This document shows, piece after piece, positions 32,461-40,738 of a stretch of 64,000 nucleotides of DNA. The notes under the pieces were generated by a model. It worked only from the letters and a program-made list of their open reading frames with translations, ran no database searches and was not told the DNA's origin. Made by a program: the position numbers and the translations under genes. The stretch's first letter is position 1; each line of letters starts with the position of its first letter. Location: the NCBI RefSeq assembly GCF_001905385.1, contig NZ_LIPF01000001.1:610765-674764 (forward strand). The letters run 5' to 3'. The stretch is from Streptomyces sp. CB02414. GTDB taxonomy: Bacteria > Actinomycetota > Actinomycetes > Streptomycetales > Streptomycetaceae.

Positions 32461-32931
32461 ATGACCCTTGTCCGCCGTGCGCTGCCCGAGGACGCGGAGG
32501 AAGTGCTCCGGCTGCGTCAGGTGATGATCGATTCGCTGGCCCGGTCCGACCCGTCCACCGAGTGGCACGCCGAGTCCCTGCCGGTGCTGCGCGGCAGGCT
32601 GGCCGAGCCGGACGGCGACTTCGCCGCGTTCGTCGCGGACCACCCGGAGCGCCCGGGGGCGCTGGCCGCCCTGGTGGCCGGGACGCTCGACTACCGCATC
32701 GGCGGCGCGGGCAACCCGCGGGGCACGGACGGCTACGTCTTCAGCGTCGCCACCGACCCGGACGCACGCCGCCGCGGGTACGCGCGCGCCTGCATGGAGG
32801 CCCTGCTGGAGTGGTTCCGCGAGCGCGGCGCCCGACGGGTGCGCCTCACCGCGTCCGCGCAGGCCGAGCCCATGTACGTGTCGATGGGCTTCGCGCCCAA
32901 GCCGGACCCCTTGCTGGAGCTGAGGCTCTGA
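32461..32931 (+). CDS. GNAT family N-acetyltransferase
   Basis: A 156-aa protein. 'YVFSVATDPDARRRGYARACMEALLEWFRERGARRVRLTAS' contains the RRxGxA acetyl-CoA loop (residues about 102-108), followed by MYVSMGFAP. The substrate is unknown. ATG 32461 is 7 nt after TAGCAT (32448-32453), so it is leaderless; the ATG at 32452 overlaps the -10. It is probably read separately from the serine hydrolase, which has its own -10 in the 18-bp gap downstream. Confidence 0.85.
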   Translation: MTLVRRALPEDAEEVLRLRQVMIDSLARSDPSTEWHAESLPVLRGRLAEPDGDFAAFVADHPERPGALAALVAGTLDYRIGGAGNPRGTDGYVFSVATDPDARRRGYARACMEALLEWFRERGARRVRLTASAQAEPMYVSMGFAPKPDPLLELRL

Positions 32932-32949
32932 GCGCTTAGGCTCGACGCC

Positions 32950-33771
32950 ATGTCCTTGCAGAGCTTCGCGTTGATCGAGAACTGGCCGGTTCCCTCCGCC
33001 GCGGCGGGCGTCGTGCGCGCCGACGGCACGGTCCTGGGCACGCACGGCCCGGTCTCGCACCGCTTCCCCCTCGCCTCGGTCACCAAGCCGCTCGCGGCGT
33101 ACGCGGCGCTCGTGGCGTACGAGGAGGGCGCGATCGAGCTGGACGAGCCCGCGGGGCCGCCCGGGGCGACGGCCCGTCACCTGCTCGCCCACACCTCGGG
33201 GCTGGCCTTCGACGAACACAAGGTGACCGCCCCTCCCGGGGAGCGCCGGCTGTACTCCAACGCCGGTTTCGAGCAGCTCGGCGACCACATCGCGAAGGCG
33301 GCGGACATCCCGTTCGCCGAGTACGCGCGGCAGGCGGTGCTGGAGCCGCTGGGCATGACGGCGACCTCGCTGGAGGGTTCCCCGGCGAAGGACGGTGTCT
33401 CCACCGTCGAGGACCTGCTCCGCTTCGCCGCCGAGGTGCAGGCTCCGCGGCTGCTGGACCCGCGCACGGTCGCCGAGGCGATGACGGTCCAGTACCCGGG
33501 AACGAAGGGCATCCTGCCGGGCTACGGCCACCAGAACCCCAACGACTGGGGTCTCGGCTTCGAGATCCGGGACGGGAAATCCCCCCACTGGACGGGCGCG
33601 TCGTCCTCGCCGCGCACCTTCGGGCACTTCGGCCAGTCGGGCACGTTCCTGTGGGTCGACCCGGACGCCGGGCTCGCCTGCGTCGCCCTCACCGACCGCG
33701 CGTTCGGACCGTGGGCGGTCGAGGTGTGGCCGGCGTTCACGGACGCGGTGCTGGCGGAGGTACGCGGCTGA
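32950..33771 (+). CDS. Serine hydrolase, beta-lactamase/DD-peptidase class C fold
   Basis: A 273-aa protein with the penicillin-binding fold: catalytic SVTK (Ser43-Lys46), YSN (Tyr102-Asn104) and a C-terminal 'FGHFGQSGTFLWVDP' strand carrying the HxG-type motif. It is shorter than AmpC (about 360 aa) and has no signal peptide, so it is probably a cytoplasmic esterase or peptidase rather than an antibiotic hydrolase. ATG 32950 is 7 nt after TAGGCT (32937-32942), implying leaderless transcription. The next gene starts 1 nt after its stop. Confidence 0.88.
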   Translation: MSLQSFALIENWPVPSAAAGVVRADGTVLGTHGPVSHRFPLASVTKPLAAYAALVAYEEGAIELDEPAGPPGATARHLLAHTSGLAFDEHKVTAPPGERRLYSNAGFEQLGDHIAKAADIPFAEYARQAVLEPLGMTATSLEGSPAKDGVSTVEDLLRFAAEVQAPRLLDPRTVAEAMTVQYPGTKGILPGYGHQNPNDWGLGFEIRDGKSPHWTGASSSPRTFGHFGQSGTFLWVDPDAGLACVALTDRAFGPWAVEVWPAFTDAVLAEVRG

Positions 33772-33772
33772 G

Positions 33773-34183
33773 GTGGGCTACTCCCTGGGCCTCTACCGGT
33801 TCTCCGACGGAGAGTTGGCCGACTTCGACATGGACCTGGTCCGGGCGGTCCTCTCGCCCGTCGCGGCCGTGCCGGAGGGGGTGATCGACGGGGCGACGGA
33901 GTACTGGATCCGCGCCACCGACGGCAGCGAGGCCGAGGTGAGCGTCTCCGGCGGCGAGATCAATGTGATACGCCCTCAGGTCGGTGACGTGTGGAAGATC
34001 ATCATCGAACTGGCGGACCGGCTCCGCGCGGCGGTCCTCCTCCCCGACGGCAGGCTCCTGTGCCGGGAGGAGATGCGCGGACACCTCCCCGAGGGCATGG
34101 AGCACGATGCCGTTCTCGTCGCGGAGGTCACCCTCGCCGCCTTCGAGAGGGCGGCGGGCCCGTTCACGCACCCGCTGACCTGA
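33773..34183 (+). CDS. Conserved hypothetical protein, 136 aa
   Basis: I do not recognise the family with certainty. The protein is soluble, mixed alpha/beta, acidic, with 'YSLGLYRFSDGELADFDMDLVRAVLSPV' at the start, a central 'GGEINVIRPQVGDVWKIIIELADRLRAAVLLPDGRLLC' and a C-terminal helix. There is no Cys pair or membrane segment. GTG 33773 begins 1 nt after the serine hydrolase stop, with GGAGG inside that gene, so it is translationally coupled. It ends 4 bp from the convergent pirin gene. Confidence 0.75.
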   Translation: MGYSLGLYRFSDGELADFDMDLVRAVLSPVAAVPEGVIDGATEYWIRATDGSEAEVSVSGGEINVIRPQVGDVWKIIIELADRLRAAVLLPDGRLLCREEMRGHLPEGMEHDAVLVAEVTLAAFERAAGPFTHPLT

Positions 34184-34187
34184 CGCG

Positions 34188-34850
34188 TCAGCGGGCCGTC
34201 ATCTCCCACACCAGCAGCTCCGCGCCGGACGTCCCCCCCGCCACCGCGTCCAGCGCCCCGGCGTCCGTGACGCGGGCCGCGTCCCCCGCGGCCAGCGTCT
34301 CCCCGCCCAGCACCACCTCGCCCCGCACCACGTGCACGTACACGCACGCCCCGTCCGGCACCGCCGTCCGCTCCCCCGCCGACAGACGGCGTACGTGGAG
34401 CATCGCGCCGGCCTCCGGGACGGCGTACGGGGTGGAGTCGGCGATGCCGCGGACGATGTCGTAGGCGGGGTCGCCGCCGGGGGCGAGCGGGGCCAGCCAC
34501 ATCTGTACGAAGGTCAGGGGTGCCGGGCCGCCGTTGCGCTCGACGTGGCGTACGCCGGCCGCCGCGCTGAGGCGCTGGACGTCACCGGCCCGCACGACCG
34601 TCTCGTGGCCCGCGGTGTCCCGGTGGGTCAGCTCGCCCTCCACCACCCATGTGACGATCTCGGTGTGGCTGTGCGGGTGCTCGTCGAAGCCGGCGCCGGG
34701 GGCGAGGCGCTCCTCGTTGCAGGCGATCAGCGAGCCGAAGCGCAGGTTGCCGGGGTCGTAGTGGGGGCCGAAGGAGAAGGCGTGCCGTGTCTCGATCCCG
34801 GCCGCCGGGTCACCGCCCTGGTAGCGCTCGTCGGCGCGCCGTACGTCCAT
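34188..34850 (-). CDS. Pirin family protein (YhaK-like bicupin)
   Basis: A 220-aa bicupin. The metal site of the first cupin is FDEHPHSHTEIVTWVVEGELTHRD (residues about 55-78), with three His and one Glu. 'AGDVQRLSAAAGVRHVERN' follows, then a second, degenerate cupin. Pirins of this sort include quercetin dioxygenases and redox sensors; the activity here is unknown. ATG 34850 is used; GTG 34853 is adjacent. The gene is divergent from fasR, 62 bp away. Confidence 0.88.
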   Translation of the reverse strand: MDVRRADERYQGGDPAAGIETRHAFSFGPHYDPGNLRFGSLIACNEERLAPGAGFDEHPHSHTEIVTWVVEGELTHRDTAGHETVVRAGDVQRLSAAAGVRHVERNGGPAPLTFVQMWLAPLAPGGDPAYDIVRGIADSTPYAVPEAGAMLHVRRLSAGERTAVPDGACVYVHVVRGEVVLGGETLAAGDAARVTDAGALDAVAGGTSGAELLVWEMTAR

Positions 34851-34912
34851 CACGCCGTCCACCGTAGCCCCGGCGGCACGGGCACCCGTCCCGATAAGGC
34901 AGTCTTGTCCCC

Positions 34913-36118
34913 GTGCCCGAACCCGAAACCAGCAAGCCAGAGCCCGCGGCGCGCGCCGTCCATCCGCACACCGCGACCCTGAAGCGGCTGGAGCAGTCCT
35001 CCGGATCGCTCGCCGCGCAGGCCATCGCGCGCATGGACGAGACCCTGCCGTGGTACCGGGCCATGCCACCGGAGAACCGTTCCTGGATCGGGCTGGTGGC
35101 CCAGGCGGGCATCGCCGCGTTCACCGAGTGGTTCCGGCGGCCGGACGCGCCCCAGGCCATCTCCACCGACGTCTTCGGCACCGCGCCGCGCGAGCTGACC
35201 CGGGCGATCACGCTGCGGCAGACCGTGGAGATGGTGCGGACCACCATCGAGGTGATGGAGTCCGCCATCGACGAGGTCGCCGCGCCCGGTGACGAGTCGG
35301 TGCTGCGCGAGGCGCTGCTCGTGTACGCCCGGGAGATCGCCTTCGCGACCGCCCAGGTGTACGCGCAGGCCGCCGAGGCACGGGGTGCCTGGGACGCGCG
35401 GCTGGAGTCGCTGGTGGTGAACGCCGTGCTCAGCGGGGAGGCCGACGAGGGGGCCGTGTCCCGGGCGGCCGCGCTGGGGTGGAACTCGCCCGAGCACGTC
35501 TGCGTCGTCCTCGGCACCGCGCCCGACGGGGACTCCGAGCTGACCGTGGAGGCGATCCGGAGGGCGGCGCGGCACGCCAAGCTCCAGGTGCTGACCGGGG
35601 TGCTCGGGGACCGGCTGGTGGTGATCGCGGGCGGCAGCGACAACCCGCTCGCCGTCGCCAAGTCGCTGATCGGGCCGTTCGCGCAAGGCGCGGTGGTGGC
35701 CGGCCCGGTGGTGCCCGACCTGCTGGCCGCGACCCGGTCCGCGCAGGCCGCCGCCGCCGGCCTCAAGGCCTGCACCGCCTGGCAGGACGCCCCGCGGCCG
35801 GTGCTGGCGGACGATCTGCTGCCGGAGCGCGCGATCGCCTCCGACCCCTCGGCCCGCGTGCAGTTGGTGGAGGAGATCTACAGACCACTGGAGGAAGCCG
35901 GGGCGGCGCTGCTGGAAACGCTCAGCGTCTATCTCGAACAGGCGAGCAGCCTCGAAGGGGCCGCCCGGATGCTCTTCGTTCACCCGAACACCGTGCGCTA
36001 CCGGCTCCGACGTGTGACTGACGTCACCGGGTGGTCACCCTCTGATGTACGGTCTGCGTTCACACTGCGGATCGCGCTCATCCTGGGGCGTCTGGCCGAT
36101 GGAGATCCGCAACTCTAA
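34913..36118 (+). CDS. fasR: FasR, PucR-type activator of fatty acid synthesis
   Basis: A 401-aa regulator. A long N-terminal sensory region (about 1-150) and a GGDEF-like PucR middle domain precede a C-terminal PucR helix-turn-helix: 'LLETLSVYLEQASSLEGAARMLFVHPNTVRYRLRRVTDVTGW' (about 338-380). It sits directly upstream of fabD. The S. coelicolor protein in this position, FasR, is known to bind the fabD promoter and activate the fab operon. GTG 34913 is the only start near CGATAAG, a possible -10. Identity rests on domain type plus position. Confidence 0.92.
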   Translation: MPEPETSKPEPAARAVHPHTATLKRLEQSSGSLAAQAIARMDETLPWYRAMPPENRSWIGLVAQAGIAAFTEWFRRPDAPQAISTDVFGTAPRELTRAITLRQTVEMVRTTIEVMESAIDEVAAPGDESVLREALLVYAREIAFATAQVYAQAAEARGAWDARLESLVVNAVLSGEADEGAVSRAAALGWNSPEHVCVVLGTAPDGDSELTVEAIRRAARHAKLQVLTGVLGDRLVVIAGGSDNPLAVAKSLIGPFAQGAVVAGPVVPDLLAATRSAQAAAAGLKACTAWQDAPRPVLADDLLPERAIASDPSARVQLVEEIYRPLEEAGAALLETLSVYLEQASSLEGAARMLFVHPNTVRYRLRRVTDVTGWSPSDVRSAFTLRIALILGRLADGDPQL

Positions 36119-36120
36119 GC

Positions 36121-36146
36121 TTTTGTCGGGGGTCTACAAAACCCCC
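36121..36146. promoter_or_regulatory. Nested inverted repeats in the fasR-fabD gap (candidate FasR site or terminator)
   Basis: GGGGGT (36128-36133) and ACCCCC (36141-36146) pair around a 7-nt loop, while TTTTGT (36121-36126) and ACAAAA (36136-36141) form a second, offset dyad. The site begins 2 bp after the fasR stop and ends 61 bp before fabD. It could be the FasR operator or a weak terminator; the sequence does not decide. Confidence 0.45.
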
Positions 36147-36207
36147 TCGTGTTCTATGTCCCTGTCCTCACGGGCGGCCGCGCCCGTCCTCAAGAGAGAG
36201 TGTGAGA

Positions 36208-37146
36208 GTGCTCGTACTCGTCGCTCCCGGCCAGGGCGCCCAGACGCCCGGCTTCCTGACTGACTGGCTCGCCCTTCCCGGCGCCGCCGACCGCGTCGCC
36301 GCATGGTCCGACGCCATCGGACTAGACCTCGCCCACTACGGCACCAAGGCCGACGCGGACGAGATCCGTGACACGTCCGTCGCGCAGCCGCTGCTGGTCG
36401 CCGCGGGCCTGCTGTCCGCCGCGGCACTCGGTGACATCGCGGAGATCGCGCCCGGCGCGGTCGCCGGCCACAGTGTCGGTGAGATCACCGCCGCCGCGTT
36501 CGCGGGTGTCCTCGACGACACCGCCGCGCTGGCCCTCGTACGCAAGCGGGGTCTGGCCATGGCGGAGGCCGCCGCGGTCACCGAGACCGGTATGTCGGCG
36601 CTGCTCGGCGGCGACCCCGAGGTGAGCGTCGCGCACCTGGAGAAGCTCGGCCTGACCCCGGCGAACGTGAACGGCGCCGGTCAGATCGTGGCGGCCGGCA
36701 CCATGGAGCAGCTGGCCGCGCTGAACGAGGACAAGCCCGAGGGCGTGCGCAAGGTCGTCCCGCTGAAGGTGGCCGGCGCGTTCCACACGCACCACATGGC
36801 GCCCGCCGTGGACAGCCTCGCCGAGGCCGCGAAGGCGCTCGCGCCCGCCGACCCGAAGGTGACGTACGTCTCCAACAGGGACGGGCAGGCCGTCGCCTCC
36901 GGCGCCGAGGTGCTGGAGCGCCTGGTCGGGCAGGTCGCCAACCCGGTCCGCTGGGACCGGTGCATGGAGACGTTCAAGGAGCTCGGCGTCACCGCGCTGA
37001 TCGAGGTGTGCCCCGGCGGCACCCTGACCGGCCTGGCCAAGCGTGCGCTGCCGGGTGTGAAGACCCTGGCCCTGAAGACCCCCGCCGACCTCGACGCGGC
37101 CCGCGAGCTCGTGGCCGAGCACGCCGGACACGCCGAGCAGGCCTGA
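36208..37146 (+). CDS. fabD: Malonyl-CoA:ACP malonyltransferase
   Basis: A 312-aa enzyme that loads malonate from CoA onto ACP. It starts MLVLVAPGQGAQTPGF. The nucleophile is Ser89 in GHSVGE, the malonyl-binding Arg is in LVRKRGLAM (about 114), and the His is in AGAFHTHHM (about 195). In streptomycetes FabD also serves polyketide synthases. GTG 36208 is chosen over GTG 36202 because the protein then begins exactly as known FabDs; GAGAGAG lies upstream. First gene of fabD-fabH-acpP-fabF. Confidence 0.96.
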   Translation: MLVLVAPGQGAQTPGFLTDWLALPGAADRVAAWSDAIGLDLAHYGTKADADEIRDTSVAQPLLVAAGLLSAAALGDIAEIAPGAVAGHSVGEITAAAFAGVLDDTAALALVRKRGLAMAEAAAVTETGMSALLGGDPEVSVAHLEKLGLTPANVNGAGQIVAAGTMEQLAALNEDKPEGVRKVVPLKVAGAFHTHHMAPAVDSLAEAAKALAPADPKVTYVSNRDGQAVASGAEVLERLVGQVANPVRWDRCMETFKELGVTALIEVCPGGTLTGLAKRALPGVKTLALKTPADLDAARELVAEHAGHAEQA

Positions 37147-37162
37147 CAAGGAGCGCGAGAGC

Positions 37163-38194
37163 ATGTCGAAGATCAAGCCCAGCAAGGGCGCCCCGTACGC
37201 GCGCATCCTCGGTGTCGGCGGCTACCGCCCCACCCGGGTCGTGCCGAACGAGGTGATCCTCGAGACGATCGACTCGTCCGACGAGTGGATCCGCTCGCGC
37301 TCCGGCATCGAGACCCGGCACTGGGCGGGTCCGGACGAGACCGTCGCCGCGATGTCGGTCGAGGCGTCCGGCAAGGCGATCGCGGACGCCGGCATCGACG
37401 CCGCGCAGATCGGCGCCGTGGTCGTCTCGACCGTGTCGCACTTCAGCCAGACCCCGGCCGTCGCGACGGAGATCGCCGACAAGCTGGGCACGGACAAGGC
37501 CGCCGCCTTCGACATCTCGGCGGGCTGTGCGGGCTTCGGCTACGGTCTGACGCTGGCCAAGGGCATGATCGTCGAGGGTTCGGCGGAGTACGTCCTGGTC
37601 ATCGGCGTGGAGCGGCTGAGCGACCTGACCGACCTGGAGGACCGGGCCACGGCCTTCCTCTTCGGTGACGGTGCGGGCGCGGTCGTGGTCGGCCCCTCCC
37701 AGGAGCCGGCGATCGGCCCGACCGTCTGGGGCTCGGAGGGCGACAAGTCCGAGACGATCAAGCAGACGGTCCCCTGGGACCGCTTCCGGATCGGCGACGT
37801 CTCCGAGCTGCCCCTCGACTCCGAGGGCAACGTGAAGTTTCCTGCCATCACGCAGGAGGGCCAGGCGGTGTTCCGCTGGGCCGTGTTCGAGATGGCGAAG
37901 GTCGCGCAGCAGGCGCTGGACGCGGCCGGGATCAGCCCGGACGACCTGGACGTCTTCATCCCGCACCAGGCCAATGTGCGGATCATCGACTCGATGGTGA
38001 AGACACTGAAGCTGCCGGAGCACGTCATGGTCGCCCGTGACATCCGCACCACCGGCAACACCTCGGCCGCCTCGATCCCGCTCGCGATGGAGCGGCTCCT
38101 GGCGACCGGCGAGGCGAAGAGCGGCGACACCGCGCTCGTCATCGGCTTCGGGGCGGGTCTCGTCTACGCCGCGACGGTCGTTACCCTCCCCTAG
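37163..38194 (+). CDS. fabH: Beta-ketoacyl-ACP synthase III
   Basis: A 343-aa enzyme that condenses acyl-CoA starters with malonyl-ACP to begin each fatty acid. The catalytic triad is Cys122 in SAGCAGFGYG, His268 in IPHQANVRI and Asn299 in TTGNTSAASIP. In Streptomyces this enzyme accepts branched starters, which sets the iso/anteiso fatty acid pattern. ATG 37163 follows AAGGAGCGCGAGAGC, 16 bp past the fabD stop. Confidence 0.97.
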   Translation: MSKIKPSKGAPYARILGVGGYRPTRVVPNEVILETIDSSDEWIRSRSGIETRHWAGPDETVAAMSVEASGKAIADAGIDAAQIGAVVVSTVSHFSQTPAVATEIADKLGTDKAAAFDISAGCAGFGYGLTLAKGMIVEGSAEYVLVIGVERLSDLTDLEDRATAFLFGDGAGAVVVGPSQEPAIGPTVWGSEGDKSETIKQTVPWDRFRIGDVSELPLDSEGNVKFPAITQEGQAVFRWAVFEMAKVAQQALDAAGISPDDLDVFIPHQANVRIIDSMVKTLKLPEHVMVARDIRTTGNTSAASIPLAMERLLATGEAKSGDTALVIGFGAGLVYAATVVTLP

Positions 38195-38273
38195 GCACTC
38201 CGTGCCGGATCATGCGGTCCGGAGCGGAACACAAGAGCCACCCACTCTGGAACATCTACGAAGGAGCGCCATC

Positions 38274-38522
38274 ATGGCCGCCACTCAGGAAGAGATCGTC
38301 GCCGGTCTCGCGGAGATCGTGAACGAGATCGCCGGCATCCCGGTTGAGGACGTCCAGACGGACAAGTCCTTCACCGACGACCTGGACGTCGACTCGCTGT
38401 CCATGGTCGAGGTCGTCGTCGCCGCCGAAGAGCGCTTCGACGTCAAGATCCCGGACGACGACGTCAAGAACCTCAAGACGGTCGGCGACGCGACCGAGTA
38501 CATCCTCAAGCACCAGAGCTGA
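38274..38522 (+). CDS. acpP: Acyl carrier protein
   Basis: An 82-aa acidic four-helix protein. Ser41 in DVDSLSMVEV carries the phosphopantetheine arm. It delivers the growing chain to all FAS II enzymes. ATG 38274 follows GAAGGAGCGCCATC. The 79-bp gap from fabH holds an extra CACTCTGGAA stretch but no hairpin. A 7-bp hairpin (38555-38561 with 38566-38572) lies between acpP and fabF and could adjust relative expression, since ACP is needed in excess. Confidence 0.97.
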   Translation: MAATQEEIVAGLAEIVNEIAGIPVEDVQTDKSFTDDLDVDSLSMVEVVVAAEERFDVKIPDDDVKNLKTVGDATEYILKHQS

Positions 38523-38609
38523 TCACCCGATCACTGCCTCTGGGCTGACTGCCCCGCCACCCGGCGGTGGCGCCGTACGAATCCGTATCCCGTTGGAGAA
38601 AGAATTCCC

Positions 38610-39899
38610 GTGAGCTCGACCAAGCGCACCGTGGTCGTCACCGGTATCGGCGCAACCACACCGCTGGGTGGCGACGCAGCCTCGACCTGGGAGGGCCTGG
38701 TCGCCGGCAAGTCCGGCGTCAAGCCCCTGGAGCAGGACTGGGCCGCCGACCAGGCGGTCCGCATCGCCGCCCCCGTCGCCGTGGACCCCTCCGAGGTCAT
38801 CCCGCGGCCGCAGGCCCGCCGCCTGGACCGCTCGGCGCAGTTCGCGCTGATCGCCGCACAGGAGGCCTGGAAGGACGCCGGTTTCACCGGCAAGGCCGGC
38901 GAGGCGACCGAACCCGGTGAGGGCGCCAGCGTCGACCCCGACCGGCTCGGCGCGGTCATCGCCTCCGGCATCGGCGGCGTGACGACCCTGCTCGGCCAGT
39001 ACGACGTGCTCAAGGAGAAGGGCGTCCGCCGCGTCTCCCCGCACACCGTCCCCATGCTGATGCCGAACGGCCCCTCCGCCAACGTGGGCCTGGCCGTGGG
39101 CGCCCGCGCGGGCGTGCACACGCCGGTCTCCGCCTGCGCGTCGGGCGCCGAGGCCATCGGCTACGCCATCGAGATGATCCGCACCGGCCGCGCCGACGTC
39201 GTCGTCGCGGGTGGCACGGAGGCGGCGATCCACCCGCTGCCCATCGCCGCGTTCGGCAACATGATGGCGATGTCCAAGAACAACGACGACCCGCAGGGCG
39301 CCTCGCGTCCCTTCGACACGGGCCGTGACGGTTTCGTCCTCGGTGAGGGCGCCGGTGTCCTCGTCCTGGAGTCCGCCGAGCACGCCGCCGCGCGCGGCGC
39401 CCGCGTCTACGCGGAGGCGGTCGGTCAGGGCGTCTCCGCCGACAGCCACGACATCGTGCAGCCGGAGCCGGAGGGCCGCGGCATCTCGCACGCCCTGCAG
39501 AACCTGCTGGACCGCTCCGACCTGAACCCGGCCGAGATCGTGCACGTCAACGCGCACGCCACCTCGACGCCGGCCGGTGACATCGCCGAGCTGAAGGCGC
39601 TGCGCAAGGTCCTCGGCGACGACGTCGACCACATGGCGGTCTCCGGCACCAAGTCGATGACCGGTCACCTCCTCGGTGGCGCGGGCGGCGTGGAGTCCGT
39701 GGCGACCGTGCTCGCGCTGTACCACCGGGTGGCGCCGCCGACCATCAACGTCGAGAACCTCGACCCGGAGGCCGAGGCCAACGCGGACATCGTGCGCGGT
39801 GAGGCCCGGAAGCTGCCGGTCGAGGGCCGCATCGCCGCGCTGAACGACTCGTTCGGCTTCGGCGGCCACAATGTCGTACTCGCGTTCCGGACGGTCTGA
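38610..39899 (+). CDS. fabF: Beta-ketoacyl-ACP synthase II
   Basis: A 429-aa elongating condensing enzyme. Catalytic Cys176 lies in VSACASGAEAIGYA. The two His lie in VNAHATSTPAGD (about 316) and KSMTGHLLGGAGG (about 352), and Lys is in GTKSMTG. A 10-residue loop (KAGEATEPGEGASVD, about 95-109) is inserted compared with E. coli FabF. GTG 38610 follows GGAGAAAG. It is the last gene of the operon, closed by a strong hairpin. Confidence 0.97.
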   Translation: MSSTKRTVVVTGIGATTPLGGDAASTWEGLVAGKSGVKPLEQDWAADQAVRIAAPVAVDPSEVIPRPQARRLDRSAQFALIAAQEAWKDAGFTGKAGEATEPGEGASVDPDRLGAVIASGIGGVTTLLGQYDVLKEKGVRRVSPHTVPMLMPNGPSANVGLAVGARAGVHTPVSACASGAEAIGYAIEMIRTGRADVVVAGGTEAAIHPLPIAAFGNMMAMSKNNDDPQGASRPFDTGRDGFVLGEGAGVLVLESAEHAAARGARVYAEAVGQGVSADSHDIVQPEPEGRGISHALQNLLDRSDLNPAEIVHVNAHATSTPAGDIAELKALRKVLGDDVDHMAVSGTKSMTGHLLGGAGGVESVATVLALYHRVAPPTINVENLDPEAEANADIVRGEARKLPVEGRIAALNDSFGFGGHNVVLAFRTV

Positions 39900-39916
39900 G
39901 CGACTTCCGTGAGCGT

Positions 39917-39952
39917 GTGAAAGGGCCCCACCGGTCGGTGGGGCCCTTTCAC
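39917..39952. terminator. Bidirectional terminator between fabF and the DUF3145 gene
   Basis: Arms 39917-39933 and 39936-39952 form a perfect 17-bp stem with a 2-nt loop, GTGAAAGGGCCCC...GGGGCCCTTTCAC. It has A-rich and T-rich ends on both strands, so it suits the two convergent genes. Confidence 0.85.
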
Positions 39953-39986
39953 ATGTCCGTGTACGGGGAGGGCGGCGAGCCGGGAC

Positions 39987-40481
39987 TCAGACCACCTGGT
40001 GCAGCCAGCGCACCGGGGCGCCTTCGCCGGCGTAGCGGAAGGGCTCCAGTTCGTCGTCCCAGGGCTTGCCGAGGAGCTTGGCGATGTCGGACTCCAGGTC
40101 GCTCTCGCCGTGCTGGGAGCGGGTCAGGGCGGCCCGCAGCCGGTCCTCGGGGACCAGGATGTCGCCGTGGATGCCGGTGACTGCGTGGAAGATACCGAGG
40201 TCGGGGGTGCAGCTGTAGCGTTCGCCCTCGGCGTTCGCGGACGGCTCCGCGGTGACCTCGAAGCGCAGCAGCTGCCAGCCCCGCAGCGCGGAGGCGAGCT
40301 TGGAGGCGGTGCCGGCCTGGCCCTGCCAGGAGAACTCCGAGCGCCAGGTGCCGGGCGCGGCGGGCTGCCGGATCCAGTCCAGGCTGACGCGCGTGCCGAG
40401 CACCCCGGCGACGGCCCACTCGACGTGCGGGCAGAGCGCGCGCGGCGCGGAGTGCACGTACAGAACTCCACGTGTCGTCAC
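39987..40481 (-). CDS. DUF3145 family protein
   Basis: A 164-aa protein with the actinobacterial DUF3145 features: 'RGVLYVHSAPRALCPHVEWAVAGVLG', 'DWIRQPAAPGTWRSEFSWQG', 'RFEVTAEPSANAEGERYSCTPDLGIFHAVTG', and the C-terminal 'GKPWDDELEPFRYAGEGAPVRWLHQVV'. Function unknown. Its constant place next to fabF in actinomycetes suggests a link to lipid metabolism. GTG 40481 follows GGAGG at 5 nt. A further 257 bp to the SGNH gene hold no gene. Confidence 0.9.
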   Translation of the reverse strand: MTTRGVLYVHSAPRALCPHVEWAVAGVLGTRVSLDWIRQPAAPGTWRSEFSWQGQAGTASKLASALRGWQLLRFEVTAEPSANAEGERYSCTPDLGIFHAVTGIHGDILVPEDRLRAALTRSQHGESDLESDIAKLLGKPWDDELEPFRYAGEGAPVRWLHQVV

Positions 40482-40738
40482 CGGAACCTCCGGGCTGAGC
40501 GGGACATCTCGGAACGGGTGGAACGGCCCGTGGCCGGGCGGGCCACGTTGATGGCGAGGCTACCGTGCGCCGGGGCGCGGAGTGTGACGTACCGTCGGTC
40601 CCGGTGCCGACAAACGTCCGCCATTCACCCGGCAGGACGCTTGTGCGGGTGTGAGACGCACCATCGCCGCCCCGGGAACCCTCGCGCGGTGTCATGGGTT
40701 GAGCACACTGGAGGCACCAGGCGAGGGACGGGAGCGGC

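Noticed and set aside
32950..33771. Calling the class C serine hydrolase an antibiotic-resistance beta-lactamase
   Set aside because: It is about 90 residues shorter than AmpC enzymes and has no signal peptide; a general esterase/peptidase is more likely.
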